From NCBI GenBank assembly GCA_029204225.1, contig CM055099.1:44730145-44794144 (forward strand): 64,000 nt of DNA. The letters run 5' to 3'. The translations under genes were made by a program, and so were the position numbers. Positions 22,195 through 33,569 of the stretch are shown here, one piece after another. Under the pieces are notes generated by a model. It saw only the letters and a list, made by a program, of their open reading frames with translations. It made no database searches and had not been told where the DNA came from. Source of the DNA: Diphasiastrum complanatum. Its lineage: Eukaryota > Streptophyta > Lycopodiopsida > Lycopodiales > Lycopodiaceae. Every line of letters begins with the position of its first letter. Within the stretch, counting starts at the first letter, position 1.

Positions 22195-22196
<2 letters not shown>
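22050..22196 (-). pseudogene. C4 protease start, rest of protease and integrase missing
   Basis: The minus strand reads GFWYIDSGASSHMCSSKESF, a Copia protease start with its catalytic Asp, then stops. Between this point and the RT start near 21835, nearly all of protease and the whole integrase are absent, so at least 1.5 kb has been deleted. The 22050-22277 frame is extended only by the adjacent CT repeat. Confidence 0.75.

Positions 22197-22198
<2 letters not shown>

Positions 22199-22275
<77 letters not shown>
22199..22275. repeat. (CT)n microsatellite, about 38 units
   Basis: An almost pure CT run lies between the C4 gag and protease coding parts. It gives spurious Leu-Ser and Arg-Glu polymers in translation. 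Confidence 0.98.
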
Positions 22276-22278
<3 letters not shown>

Positions 22279-22279
22279 T

Positions 22280-23152
22280 TAGAAATGTTAGCTTGCTTGA
22301 ATTAATTCTTCTTCTTGAAGCAATTTGTGGCATAATGGCCTTTCTTGCCACAAAAGAAATATTTGATCTTCTTTTTCTTCTATTTTGATGCAGAAGCTTG
22401 AGAGGAATTCTCCTCCTCTCCATCTTTGTCCTTGTCTTTGTCTTTGTCTTTATTGAAGTGTTGTTGGTGTTGCCCTTTGCTCCTCCCTTTGTGCTTGTCT
22501 TTGACAAATAAATTTTTGCCATCTCCATCATTGTTGATTGAGAGTTTGTTCATCCTCATAAGCTTGTTTTCTTGTCTACACTCTTCAGCAATAAGCACTC
22601 CTTGTAAGGCCTCCAAGCTTGGTAGCTCCTCCTTGATTGGATATGATTGGACAAGTGAGAGTTATCCTTCAAGCCATTGAGGATAACATTCACTAGCTCA
22701 CATTGATTGATGTGGTCTCCAATGCATGCAAGCTCTCTATGGATATTTTTTACTCTCAAAACATAGTTGGATGCACTCTCATCACGTCTTTGACAACTTT
22801 GAAAATTTTGATTCCTTAGTGTGAGTAGTCTAGAGGTATTCTTGGCCTCATATATGGCTTTGAGTGTGTCTCCAAGCCTCCTTGGATGAGGTGCAAGCAC
22901 CAACTTCTCTCAAAACTTCATTTGAGACATTCATCTTTATATAGTGAAGAGCCATTCTAGCTCTTTTCTTATACCTTTTTGGACTTCTTAAAGCAATTGA
23001 GGATCCTCCTCAAGTGGCAAAGACAATATCCATTACATCTTGGAGGATAAAAATCGACTCCATCCTCATCTTCCAAATAGAGTAATTGGAGGTGGTTAAT
23101 CTCTCACTAGACTCCAAGAGGAAGAACGCTTAGGAAGCCATGAAAACTTGAC
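22280..23152 (-). pseudogene. C4 gag, frameshifted
   Basis: The gag starts near 23152 with an ATG followed after two codons by TAA. The reopened frame gives NYSIWKMRMESI and a SKEAW motif, then (22903-22556) AIYEAKNTSRLLTLRNQNFQ and YVLRVKNIHRELACIGDHIN. The frame then shifts into a lysine-rich nucleocapsid region with (KD)n low complexity. A zinc knuckle (CGKKGHYATNC) is readable only in a third frame near 22340. It is closely related to C2 and C7 gag. Confidence 0.75.
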
Positions 23153-23276
23153 AAGATGTCTTGTAATGGATCAAAAAGTGTTGCTTCTCTCTGAATAATG
23201 GATTTTGCTAAAATTGGGTAGTAGAGGAACGAACGAAGGAAGTGGAACTAGTGAACTAAAAAACTCTGTTACCACT

Positions 23277-23990
23277 TGTTCGAACCGAACGAAGAAAGAC
23301 GTCAAGCATTCCAAACCGCCAAGCTACCAGAAGACGGGTGATCTGCCACCAAAAACAGCCTATAGGGAAAGAAGAAATAGTGCAGAACAGCTCCTGTCCT
23401 GATATAGGACTAATTTAAAAACAAATGCACGATCAGATATCAGGGTGATCACATCCACCGAAGAGTGGTGGTAGTAAGGAAAGCTCCTCAAGATCCTACT
23501 TAAAAGACAAACACAATCGAAAACACACTATAGAGAAACCACCCAACCAAATAGAAGCATCCAATCAAACTCTAGAAGCTTCACCCCCAAGCCAAGGAAT
23601 AGGAAGCTTGAAAGTAGAGTGAGAGCCTAACAATGAATCAATCACAAATGTGAGGAGTAGGGCGAGTTTGGCCTCTTCTTATAGAGCCATGAACCACCTG
23701 TGCACATAGACATGCAAGGTCCTAACTCTTCTATACATAGATTCCTCTAGAATAGAGTCTCTATGCTTGGATCCTCTATTCATAGAATTGCTATTGATAA
23801 CTCTACACATGCACCGGTCCCAAACCTTCGACTAACTCCATTTAGTGTGTTACGGGCCTCACAAAGATATTATTTACTTTCGAGTCACTTCCAGTATGAC
23901 ATGGCATAACTAACAGCTTGTTTCACTAGAGTACCGTGTATCCAAGACTAGGAATATATTGAGTCCTATGTACTGGTCATGGACATAACA
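23277..23990 (-). repeat. Gypsy-associated LTR
   Basis: The plus strand starts TGTTCGAACC and ends GGACATAACA. On the right is a pyrimidine run, TTCTTCCCTCC (23991-24001), which is the minus-strand purine tract for the Gypsy remnant beyond. On the left the sequence ACTCTGTTACCA (23263-23274) resembles a primer site, two bases away. The 714-bp block thus has an element-internal signal on each side, as if shared by two elements. Confidence 0.65.
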
Positions 23991-24011
23991 TTCTTCCCTC
24001 CTTAAACTGCC

Positions 24012-24570
24012 TCTATCCTTAGAAGCTAAACTTAGGAAAATTCTTCTTTATGCTATCAACTCTCTCTCACGAATCATCATCCTCTCAGTACGACCTTTCC
24101 AACGAATTAAGCACTCAAAGATAGAACGATTCCTCAATTGTTTATCTCTGGTTCTGAGCACCTTCTCAGGTTCCAAAGGTACACTAAGCGACAAATCTTC
24201 CAAATGGGATACTGATCCAACTGTATCACCTTCATGTAAACTAAATTTCAAATGACTTACATGAAATACTAGGTGTGCAGTCAATTTTTCTTGAAGATTG
24301 ATTTCATACACCAAAGAACTAATTCTAAGTACAATCTTGAATGGTCTACAATAACAGGTAGACAGTTTATAATGCTTTCATGTATGTAACATCTTACATC
24401 TTTTGGAATCCTAAGATATATATATCCAGTCATCAACTTGAAAATCTCTTAGAGATTTATTAAGATCGGTATTGTGTTTAGCTCTATCATGAGCCTTCAA
24501 GCCCTACCCAGGTCATTCCACACAACTCGAACTTTACTGGCGAAAGATTCATCTATGACACTTCAAAAGG
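24012..24570 (-). pseudogene. Gypsy integrase C-terminus and chromodomain
   Basis: This is the end of a chromovirus-type Gypsy pol. A GPF/Y-like module is readable at about 24290-24380, just before LVYEINLQEKLTAHLVFHVS. The chromodomain part follows: LEPEKVLRTRDKQLRNRSIF, then ECLIRWKG, and it ends near 24048. Upstream to about 24570 the frame has several breaks, with words like WNDLGRA and HDRAKHNTDLN in different registers. Chromodomains of such elements steer integration toward particular chromatin. Everything before this part of pol is missing. Confidence 0.7.
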
Positions 24571-24579
24571 TGATAGATG

Positions 24580-25050
24580 GAGTCAAAGAGGAAGTAGAAG
24601 CTTGCAAACGCTATGATGATAATAGTGATTCAAAACAAGCTCTATTTACTTAGAATAATAGATCTTCAAAGAAGTATAAGTCTAAGAGGAAATCGTCTAA
24701 GAAGAATGGAAATCGTTCAGATGAATCCAAGACAAATGATCGACAATCAGAAAAACAATAGAAAGATTTTGATGATAGAAAGATTTGCAACAGATGCAAA
24801 AGATCAGGTCATACAAAAGACAAGTGTTGGTTGAATCCAAAAAGTGATTGTATTTGTTGTCATAAACGGGGTCATGCAGTAGTAGTTATCGAAATCCCAA
24901 GAACAAAAAGGAGCAGAATCGAAGCGAACCTTCAAATTCAAATTTTGTCGAAGACAAAGCAGAATGCTCCAGAGCAGCAGAAGAGAGGATGACAAGAAAC
25001 TTAGCAGCATATGTTTGTGCTGATCTATGTTGTTTATCAAATTCAAAAAT
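24580..25050 (+). pseudogene. C5 gag C-terminus and nucleocapsid
   Basis: Broken frames give KEEVEACKRYDDNSDSKQ, then a basic region, then a zinc knuckle reading CNRCKRSGHTKDKCW at about 24788-24833. A second CCHC-like motif follows (CICCHKRGHAV), with its last Cys lost. Stops lie at about 24650, 24760 and 24990. Confidence 0.7.
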
Positions 25051-25054
25051 TTGA

Positions 25055-25276
25055 GAAGTAGTACTTGATTTGGGAGCCACCTCACATTTTGTTTTCTCGA
25101 AACAAATTTTATCTGACTATAAGAAGACGAATTATTCGAGATTTATTGTACTTGGAGATGATTCTAAACATGAAGTTGATGGAACTGGTGTGTTGTGGTT
25201 AGACACAAATCAGGGTGACAAGAACTGGAAGAAGTTCTCTATGTTCCTACTCTCGATAAAGATCTTCTATCTGTAG
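25055..25276 (+). pseudogene. C5 protease
   Basis: The frame reads VVLDLGATSHFVFSKQIL, with LGAT in place of the usual SGAT. The catalytic Asp is kept. The flap-like region with VLGDDSKHEVDGTGV follows. The frame breaks at 25276 before the pre-integrase part. Confidence 0.75.
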
Positions 25277-25281
25277 CAAAG

Positions 25282-26542
25282 ATGGTAGACACAAGAATGT
25301 CAGTAACCTTCACAAGGGACTCTTGTAGATTGTTCGATGAAGATTCTGATAACCTAGCTACTAAAGGTAACAGAAATGGAAATTTGTATCACTTGAGCAT
25401 TCGAACTCGAGTCGAACAAACAAATGAAACTCAAGAATCGACAGATATTTTGTGGCACGAGGTTATGTCACATAAACTTGGAAGCCTTGTACCAAGCCAA
25501 TAAGAGTCAAAGAATTGAAGGAGTCAAAATCAAGAGTTGAGATATTCGAACTACCTGCGAATTTTGTCTTAAAGGCAAAATGACTTGAACACCTTTTAGT
25601 AAAGATGTTTATAAAGCAACCAAGGTACTGGAAATTGTACATTCGAATATTTGTGGAGCATTCGAAGTATTGTCTTTAGGTGATGCAAAATACTTCATAA
25701 TCTTTATTAATGACTTCAGCAAGTTCGCTGTAGTATACTTTATTCGTACAAAATTATGAGCTTTCAAGAAATTTGTTGAGTATACGAATTGGACATAGAA
25801 GCAGGCGGACAACAAGTTGAAGCAAATTCGCACAGATCGTGAAGGTGAGTACATTTCCAACGAATTCAAAACTTTCTATCCTGATCGAGGTATTATGCAT
25901 ACGAAGACTGCATCATACACACCTCAACACAATGGAATTGCTGAACGAAAAAATTGTATACTTATGGAAGCTGTCAGGTGTATGATGGCTCATGCAAAAG
26001 CACCAAAGCAATTGTGGGCGGAAGCATTGGCTACGTCGAACTCTCTTCAGAATCGAATTCTGAAATCTAGAATATCGGATAAAACTCCTCGCAAAATATG
26101 GTGGAAGCCAAAGCCAAATCTGGCTCATGTTCGGACATTTGGATGTGCAGTTTATATGCACATACCAAACAAATTGAGGAAGAAACTCGATGAAAAGACA
26201 GAACAAGGTTTTCTGGTAGGATTCGAGTTACTTTCTTCATATTATCGAGTCTACATACCCGAAACTGGAAGAATAAAAGCTGTTCGAGATGTCAAATTCG
26301 ATGAGTCAAAGTACATAGTAGACATTGATTTAATCGGCTATGAAATTCTTAAGACTTATTATGAGTTACCAACAATAGAAGGAAAGCAAGCAGATGATGA
26401 ACATGAATTACCATCTGGACATAGTCGTGATTCAGAGGGAGTTCAAATTCGAGTACCTAAAAGACTCAAATCACAAGCTGAATTCAAGCAGAACAGGTCG
26501 AACCCAGAATTTGAGACCTATACAAACTGTGAGAAGATCTAA
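25282..26542 (+). pseudogene. C5 integrase
   Basis: The pre-integrase part (25282-25503) ends ILWHEVMSHKLGSL, then several stops follow. The core is partly readable: NDFSKFAVVYFIRTK near 25700, IRTDREGEYISNEF (Asp) near 25830, and HNGIAERKNCILME (Glu) near 25930. The open 241-codon frame at 25817-26542 then has KQLWAEALATSNSLQNRI and the conserved VRTFGCAVYMHIPNKLRKK and GFLVGFE words. The first catalytic Asp region is damaged. Confidence 0.8.
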
Positions 26543-26639
26543 TAGACAAAGAAAACCACCAGAAGATTTGGTCAGGATGTTTCAACAAACATAGCCATCG
26601 AATTTTGTGGTTTCACAAACGAACCTCAAATATTCGAGA

Positions 26640-27890
26640 AAGCTATTGATGGACCAAATAAAGATCATTGGATTCAAAAAAAGAAAGATGAATGTCATCG
26701 ATGTATAAGAACAATGTATAGACACTTGCACTTGTACCTCATGGAAGAAAACCAATTAAATACAAGTGGATCTACAAGATCAAAATAGGTCTTGATGGAG
26801 ATAACATTAGATACAAAGCAAGGTTGGCTGTGAAAGGTTTTTCACAGAAATATGGGATCGACTACGCTGATACTTTCTCACCAGTAATCAAACACATATC
26901 AATTCACTTGTTATTCACTTATGTAGTGGCTCATGATCTCAAAATCCATATTGTGGATGGGAAAACTACTTTTTTGTATGCAAAATTAGAAGAAGATTTA
27001 TTCATGTATCAACCACTTGGTTTTATAAGCCAAGAATATCCAGAATTTGGATGTCATATGATTAAAAGTATCTATGGTCTGAAACAAACAGCCAGACAAT
27101 GGTATAAAAAGAAGGACAAAGCACTATGTTCTTTAGGTTTCGAACCTTTATTTGCCAAGTCGAATGTCTATATCAAACATGTCAAAGATGAAATTATCAT
27201 TCTGATTGTTTATGTTGATGACACTATTATCTTCTCAAGAAAAGATAAATTGATTTCAGATGTCAAAAGAAATATTTCTAAAATATTCGAGATCACTGAC
27301 CTAGGAGAAGCAAAAACCTATCTAGGCTTACAAATCGAAAGAGACTTTGAAGGTGGCAAGTTGTATCCTCACCACCAAAGTATACTCAAAAAATCATTGA
27401 AGATTTTAACATGCTCAAACGAAAAGGTGTGCATACTCCCATGATACTTGGAACGATACTCTGAGCAAGGCAGATTGCCCGCAGACTCTCGAAGAAGAGA
27501 AACAAATGGCCAATACACCCTATCGAAGGCTGATTGGATCATTGTTGTATCTTGCAGATCACAACACTAGACTTGATATAGCATTTCTAGTATACAAGCT
27601 AAGCCAATTCAATCAAAACCCAGGATCGTTACATTGGAAGTTAGCAAAAATAGTAGTACAATATCTCCACGAATCGAAAGAGTTTTATGGACTATGTTAT
27701 TCAAAGGAAGCTGGACTTCAAATTGAATCTTATAGTAACGAAAGTTGGGCATCCATGAAGGATGATAGCAAAAGCATTTTAGGAGGTTGTACTCTAGCAT
27801 CTGGCACAACCATACTTTGAATAAGCAAGAAGCAAACATCAGTAGCTCAATCTTTTTGTGAGCCGAAATGTGAAGTATAGTTTTGAAATA
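26640..27890 (+). pseudogene. C5 reverse transcriptase and RNase H
   Basis: The RT is readable from KYKWIYKIKIG near 26760 and is open from 26824 to 27444. It has LAVKGFSQKYGIDYADTFSP, HIVDGKTTFLYAKLEEDL and LIVYVDDTIIFS, so the catalytic Asp residues are kept. After a break near 27430, RNase H continues from 27506 with YRRLIGSLLYLADHNTRLDI. Its first acidic motif reads YSNESWASMKDD, with Asn where Asp is expected. The region near 27850 (QTSVAQSFCEPKCEV) is a degraded form of the second acidic motif. Confidence 0.85.
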
Positions 27891-28005
27891 AATGGAAGAG
27901 CAGTATGATATCGCTAGTTCCTCAGGCGTCAAAGACAGCCATCGTCTGATCAAAAAATGAGGAGTCGTAGACATCCGTGTTCTGATCAGAGTGAGTATAC
28001 AAGCG

Positions 28006-28993
28006 CGATCAAACAAGAATGAAAGTGCATTCAATCAGAACAAGCATTCATCTACGTTGTATACAAATAAAAACGTGCTACTACTATATTACACTGAAGC
28101 ACAATATAAATAGCAATTACAACAAAAAATTGACGACGTAATTGGGAGGCTCAAATAATACGTCTCATGGACGAAGCAACCACTGATTTGTGCTTGGACA
28201 GTCTATTTATAGATTTCATCCGTGTATGGATTACATTGAATGCTTGTCATCTAATTAGGAAAGCCATTGTACTTGAAAGTATATGGCTTTTGTGACAACT
28301 GTACATAGTATATACGGTCAATAAATCAATATCGTTGACGCAAACGAGGACGTCGCTGGAACGTTCCTCGTTTATTTTAGACGCCCTTCGGCATTTTTCT
28401 CTCTCTTCGGGGTTTTGCGAAAAAACTGAAGGTTGTTAAAATAAGTTTAAGGCGTCCTTAGAAAGTTGAAGGTGCTCAAGAAAAATGTGGATCTCTTTAA
28501 CAATTCAACTCTTTCACTCTTTTCGGGAAAGCCAAAAGTGCCCTTGAAACAAGTTGAAGGTGCTCTTAAAAAGTTGGCGAAGGTGTCTTTAACAGTTTAA
28601 CTCTTAAAACTAAAAGACTTTCTGGAATATTCTCTCTTTGCATTTTTTGAAAAAATGCAAAAAAGGGACAAAGGTTTTTGAAAACAGTTAAACTGTTGAA
28701 CTGTGAACAAGTTGACTTCTTCAAAAAATAATTGAACGGAAGAAGTCAAAGGTAAGTGTCACAGTTTTCGAAAAGTGCAAAAAATGCAAACTGTGACACT
28801 TAGTGTATTTCGACAGACTGTTCAAAAATGATGTAAATCTGCAGATTTGTTCTAAATGTAAGTTTTTGTGGAAGTCCTTGAAGATGGCCAAGTCTTCAAT
28901 GACTTCAAGTTATTAAACTTAACATCTGAACTTAAAATTATGATGGGATTGGTTATCCTTTGTGTGAGATCAGTAGGAAGTCCGTTGTAGACA
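28006..28993 (-). repeat. Large Copia LTR fragment, copy 1
   Basis: This block matches 42094-43040 over its whole length in the same orientation and, in its last third, 59612-59835. Repeated CCTTCGG, GAAGGTGCC and AAAGTGCAAAAAATG words mark the middle. In the third copy the LTR is followed by a purine tract and a minus-strand Copia, so this family is transcribed on the minus strand. No internal coding region belongs to this copy, and the right edge is truncated. Confidence 0.8.
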
Positions 28994-29304
28994 CCGGAGC
29001 CTCAGACCATCCAGAATTCTTGGAGGCTGTTGCAAAGATTGACCAGCTCAAATAGGAGCTGTTGAATCAAAAGCAGCAAATGGAAGATCAGAAGCTGACT
29101 GCTGAGTTGCAAACTCAGGATTTGGCAACTACATCTACACATCCAAAGTGAATGTGACGAAATCAGTCGAAGATATGTGCTGACAGATTCCGTGCATTTG
29201 CTGAATGCTTTTGGAATTGATCATGGAGGTGATGACTTTCGAGATGATAAATCTTTCTTCAAAGGTGAAGACTTCCTAGATGATGATGTCTTACTAGAAA
29301 TCTG
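28994..29304 (+). pseudogene. Coding-like fragment, glutamine-rich
   Basis: The plus strand gives GASDHPEFLEAVAKIDQLK, a TAG, then ELLNQKQQMEDQKLTAELQT, and a second acidic piece (NAFGIDHGGDDFRDDKSFFK). Low-complexity helix-forming sequence like this is common in Gypsy gag or extra-ORF regions. No specific family could be recognised. Confidence 0.3.
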
Positions 29305-29721
29305 ACTTGAAGAATCATCCTTGACTTTTCCTTTGTCTTTATCCAATAAAGGTGGCACTTCCTTTGAATCAATCTTCCGAGGGAGGTTTTTCCATTTCAG
29401 GACCGTATGTTAATGTTGCTTAGCTTGTTTCTTTGTCAGCAATCCTGTGATCCTGTCTTCCTTCAAATAACTACTTTGGGCGGTTTGATTGTTGGTTCAT
29501 CAGGAACATTACGCACTCCAAATCTGATCAGATCCATATGATTTAGAATCTGCTCATCCCTAAGTTCTGCATTGCCATCATAAGATCGGATCTGGTATAG
29601 GTTCCGTTGATATCCAGGCTACATTCAGCACATTTATTGGAAACGTGATTGGTGTATCCAAAGTTCGATCAAATAAGGAAATCTCGCTCAAATCTGATTG
29701 ATTATCTTGTTGACATATATA

Positions 29722-30129
29722 TCATGCTGTACAGTCAATCGTTGCAAGAGCTTCATTCCAATTGACCGTATCTATTTGAGAATTGTAATGAACTCCCAAT
29801 TTTTTCTGTGGTCGGTCACAAGTGTGATCCGTTGTTGACGAATTGTCATCCTCTTTTTGAACCACTGGTTTGATAGTCCAAAATGTAGGATCAATTTTAA
29901 CTGCACATTCACGATTTTCAAAAGTGATTTTTTTGATACCCCAGTTATGAATTACTTGCGCAACTCGTAACCATGGACGTCCCAATAGAACTCGGTAAAC
30001 ATTAGGCGCTTGTGGTAAGTCCATCACTACAAAAGTAATGATGAACTGTACTCTTGCAATCCTGACAGGTATATCTTCCACCATTCCTTGTGGATGAATT
30101 GTCGTTTGATCAGATCTAAGACGTTTCAC
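29722..30129 (-). pseudogene. Gypsy protease fragment
   Basis: The 135-codon frame matches the C-terminal half of Gypsy aspartic protease. It reads IRVARVQF-like sequence, FVVMDLPQAPNVYRVLLGRP, WLRVAQVIHNWGIKKITF, and then a hydrophilic spacer. LLGRPWL followed by an xIxxWxxxxxF pattern is the signature used for this call. The catalytic Asp region lies upstream and is not preserved. Words of a further decayed coding part are visible to about 29500 on the same strand. Confidence 0.7.
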
Positions 30130-30790
30130 CCATTCAATGTGATCTCAAACCATTTTCCGCTTTCTCATTTTAATTTTACTTACCATAAACTTTCGCTTAA
30201 GGACTCGCTTAACAACCTTCCAATTTGTATGCTCAGTTTCGTCTTGGTTATAGTACCAATCTTGCCCTTTGCCGACCTCTCAGGGGAAAGATCTGACACA
30301 GATACAATTATGGAAAAACGGGCGAAGGTTTATGACACAAGAAAATACAGTTTCTGATGGTTGACGAGGGTAAAATTCAAGATTTTCTATAATCTGATCA
30401 AGAAGAATCTTCGTCGAACTCAAAAATAGTATTCTACTATAAATAGAATGTTCTGAAAACTCGGCGAAGGTTCTGGCGAAGGATCAAGAGTAATACTGGT
30501 AATTTTGCAAAAAAATGACTTTTTTGGCAAAAATATGGCAATATGACAACTGATCCTTTGAAACCCTTTCTATTTTTGGTATTTTAATCGACCTGGCAGT
30601 AGATAGATCTGAATCACACTTGTGCATAGTGAATCGGACAAAGGTTCTTTTTTTGTATTTTTAGGGTTTTGATGATTTTTTGGTATTTTTTGACGGTTTT
30701 TCTGATGTTTCTGAAAATCTGCTGGGAGTTAATCTTCGCCCTTCAAACTAAAGGTTCTATGAACAAAACCAAAGGAGTCTGTAAAATCTC
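30130..30790. other. Gypsy-related spacer with GGCGAAGG motifs
   Basis: No gene is seen. Motifs such as GGCGAAGGTT, ATCTTCGTCGAAC and CTCGGCGAAGGTTC occur between 30310 and 30740. The same motif set is found in the linkers of G1 (36807-37593) and G2 (44310-45149), so this stretch probably derives from that Gypsy family. Confidence 0.5.
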
Positions 30791-31469
30791 CTCATTTCAA
30801 TAAAGTAGATTGGTTCTCTTCAGAAATGGATTGATGAATGTCCTTGCTCTTCTTCTTTCCTTCTCCATCTCTCATGCTTTCTTTGGTTTTGCTAATTATT
30901 GGATCATAATGTTATTGGGATTGAGTGTTATTATACTTTTTATGAGAGAGAGAGAGAGAGAGAGAGTAAGCTATCTTTGTTGTGGATCATAGTGTTAATG
31001 GATCTTAGTGTTAATGAGTAGGGTTTATGGATGTAGATTTAGATTTAGATCTTCCATTCATGCTGAAATCTGAACTAAACTATCGCTCTCATGGGAACAA
31101 ACCTATGCGTGACAACTAACTCCGTCTCTATGATGCTAGATTGAGTAGATCTTGGATTTTATAGTAGAGAGAAGGACCCTGGCCTCTGAATCCTATTGGT
31201 CCATTTCTGCCTCTCTAATTATTCAAATTTAAAAAAGAGCGGGGACCATCCAAATTGGAGGGAAACCCAACTTTATTCACTAACTTGACATTTAGCACCC
31301 TGTGACATTAAAAGTCTCGCAAAAAGGCCTAAAGTCCTTTTATTGACTTTCTAATTAATCCAATTTCTATGTGATTGTCGGGTTGGACTTACACACGCAG
31401 GGTGCCAAATCCCTCTCACTTATTAACTAGGGTTAGGGTTGCCTTGGGGTCCGCAAACCCTCCAAAACT
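30791..31469. repeat. Gypsy LTR rearranged: 3' half forward, 5' half inverted
   Basis: From 30791 to 31157 the sequence matches the second half of the G1 LTR (about 40832-41245) in forward orientation, including a shorter GA microsatellite. From 31158 to 31469 it matches the first half of the same LTR (40491-40795) in reverse complement. For example, it ends TTCGGGGTCCGCAAACCCTCC-like sequence (read with small differences), the reverse of GGAGGGTTTGCG. About 35 bp from the LTR middle are absent. Confidence 0.85.
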
Positions 31470-32768
31470 TCTCAACTCATCCAAGTCCATGCTACATCAA
31501 GCACACCTACCTGCGAAGTTCTGGGCAGAAGCAACTGCCACAGCCTGTTACGTGCAGAACAGATCCAACACCAAAGCCGTCAACAACAAAACGCCTTATG
31601 AAGTTTGGCATGGGCATAAGCCTAGTGTCAGCCATTTAAAAATCTTTGGTTGTATATGTTCTATTCAGACTCCTAAATAGCTTAGGAAGAAGCTGGATCA
31701 TAGGACAAATAAATGTATTTGCATTGGCTATCCTGCTGAACATAAAGCTTATAAAGTTTATGATCTATCCACCAATGCAGTATTTGCCTCTAGGGATGTA
31801 ATATTTCAAGAACATACATATTATGATTTCAAACAACCATCGATAAACAATGCTATGTCATTTGATCCTATTTTATGTAGCATGGATTCTTCCAACATTG
31901 ATGTTCCTTCTACAGAAACTGCAGTTACAGCTACAGTTACAGAAGCCGAGCAGCCGACAGTACCTATCATCAGACCAGACCAAGCTAGCTCGAGCAAATC
32001 TAGAGAAATTCAAGAAGAAGCATCATCGCATCCTGGCCCAATCCAACGTCCGCAGATCCACATGGACTCAAACAGTTTCTGAGAGGTATGCACCTCAATC
32101 ATTCTGGACTTCATCAGAAGAATCAGAGAGCCGAGCCGAAGCAATCAACTCCAAGGATGCTGTGTAGTGGGAAGAAGCTATGGAAAGCGAGTACAACTCA
32201 TTTTTGACGAATCAGACCTGGACATTGGTCGACTTCCCCACTCACAAGAGAGTTATCGACAACAAGTGGATCTTCAAGATGCACGGTTGGTGGCTAAAAG
32301 ATTCACTCAAGTCCAAGGAGTGGATTATCAAGAAATTTTCAGTCATGTCATCAAGATGCAGTCAATCAGGACTCTGATTGCGTTAGCAGCCGCGAAAGAC
32401 ATCAAAATGCACCAAATGGATGTCAAGACAACATTTCTCAACGACAATGTCGAAGAGGAACTGTACACCTTCCAACTGAAAGGATTCGAAGTCAAAGGCC
32501 AAGAGCACAAAGTGTGCAAGCTGCACAAAGCAATCTATGGTCTGAAACAGTTCGGAAGAGCATGATTTGATAGAATCAACTCTTATCTCATTCAATTAGG
32601 ATTTGCAAATAATTCAGCTGACTGTAATGTTTATTCAAAGCATATAGGCGCCAATTCAGCTCACATAGCACTTTACGTAGATGATGTATTTATTCTATCT
32701 AACGACACTTCTCTACTGCACGCTACTAAGAGTGATCTGTCTAAGGAATTTAACCTAACTGATTTTTG
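31470..32768 (+). pseudogene. Copia C6 integrase end and RT start
   Basis: The first frame gives MLHQAHLPAKFWAEATATA, NKTPYEVWHGHKPSVSHLKI and FGCICSIQTPK, then a stop at 31678. The region to 32160 keeps degraded integrase C-terminal words. RT starts near 32170, with WKLNTSGSTRSK-like residues lost but IDNKWIFKMH, VKRFTQVQGVDYQEIFSHVI and HQMDVKTTFLNDNVEEELY visible in shifting frames. YGLKQFGRA is followed by a TGA near 32563. A later piece reads ALYVDDVFILSND, so the YVDD box is present. Homology stops abruptly at 32764. Confidence 0.8.
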
Positions 32769-33230
32769 AACCGTTTTTTTAATATGAAGAAACTTCACCT
32801 TTCAAAAGCTTGGGACCCAACTTTTATCTCAACTTGAAAATTTTTAATGAAATTGAAGTCCAAAATGCACTTCAAGGCCCCTTTCAAACCAATCCAATGG
32901 TTCATTCACATCCTACGGTCCACAAGGTCCCTTGAGCTTTCAATCCTGCCCGTCAATCTTGATGGACCTTCATCCAACGGCTTGGAATCTACTTGCGCGT
33001 TAAAACAATATTTCAGGAACGCTGGCTCCCTCCAAACGCTATGGCTCCACACTTTCTGGACGCGCGCGAGCATTGTCCACGCCCATCTCTTCCTCTCCTC
33101 CTTCCTTTGGGAATGGCCGCCCTTCCACGCCATATCCACCTCAATCTTTCACTGTTTCAGATTATTTTTCTTGCAGTTTGATACTACGGTTGGTTGCGCT
33201 CTACCTATGCACCCAAAAGGAGATTGAATC
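32764..33230. repeat. Repeat shared with the C1 leader
   Basis: The stretch starting GAACCGTTT shares, in order, the words ATGAAGAAACTTCACC, GGACCCAAC, TTTTTAATGAA and CCAATCCAA with 6775-6912. Weaker similarity continues to about 33110. It interrupts the RT of C6, so this is either a junction with a second C1-type element or a separate insertion. Confidence 0.65.
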
Positions 33231-33569
33231 TTGTCTTAACTGATTTTGTACTTTTTTGCAATTGCTGATGAATCTTGCCTTTACTGATTTTGTAATTTGA
33301 TATGCAAGACTTAAAGCATCAGCTCATGGTGGTTCTTTTTATACCTTATATGGATTTCACATTAGATGTGCACTGCAGCTATGCAAATTCCTTTAGGATC
33401 AACTCTTACTACTTTGCTTCTTTTCTGAGGGAGTTATAACTTAAAAGCTCTGATCCAAAAGTGAAGAAAATTCCATCATGTTTTATTTCCCAAGTGACTA
33501 CTTCTAGCTCATCTTCACCATTTCTGCTGGAAGTAAAGAAAAGTGGATATGGTTTTAAAGGAAACTCAC
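33231..33569. other. 3' flank of the lipase exons, no exon recognised
   Basis: A GTGAGT splice donor at 33564-33569 (minus) opens an intron here, but the C-terminal lipase exons that should follow could not be found before the repeat at 33230. They are either lost or too diverged to read. Confidence 0.4.

Larger units (their letters stand above)
24580..27905 (+). mobile_element. Copia element C5, LTR-less and decayed
   Basis: A plus-strand Copia coding region begins partway through gag. It contains a nucleocapsid, protease, integrase, RT and RNase H in Copia order, with many stops and frame breaks. The left side abuts the Gypsy remnant without a 5' LTR. The right side ends near 27905, about 100 bp before an LTR fragment of a different, minus-oriented family. 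Confidence 0.8.

Noticed and set aside
22050-22388. Open frames of Arg-Glu or Leu-Ser repeats
   Set aside because: They are translations of the CT microsatellite at 22199-22275.
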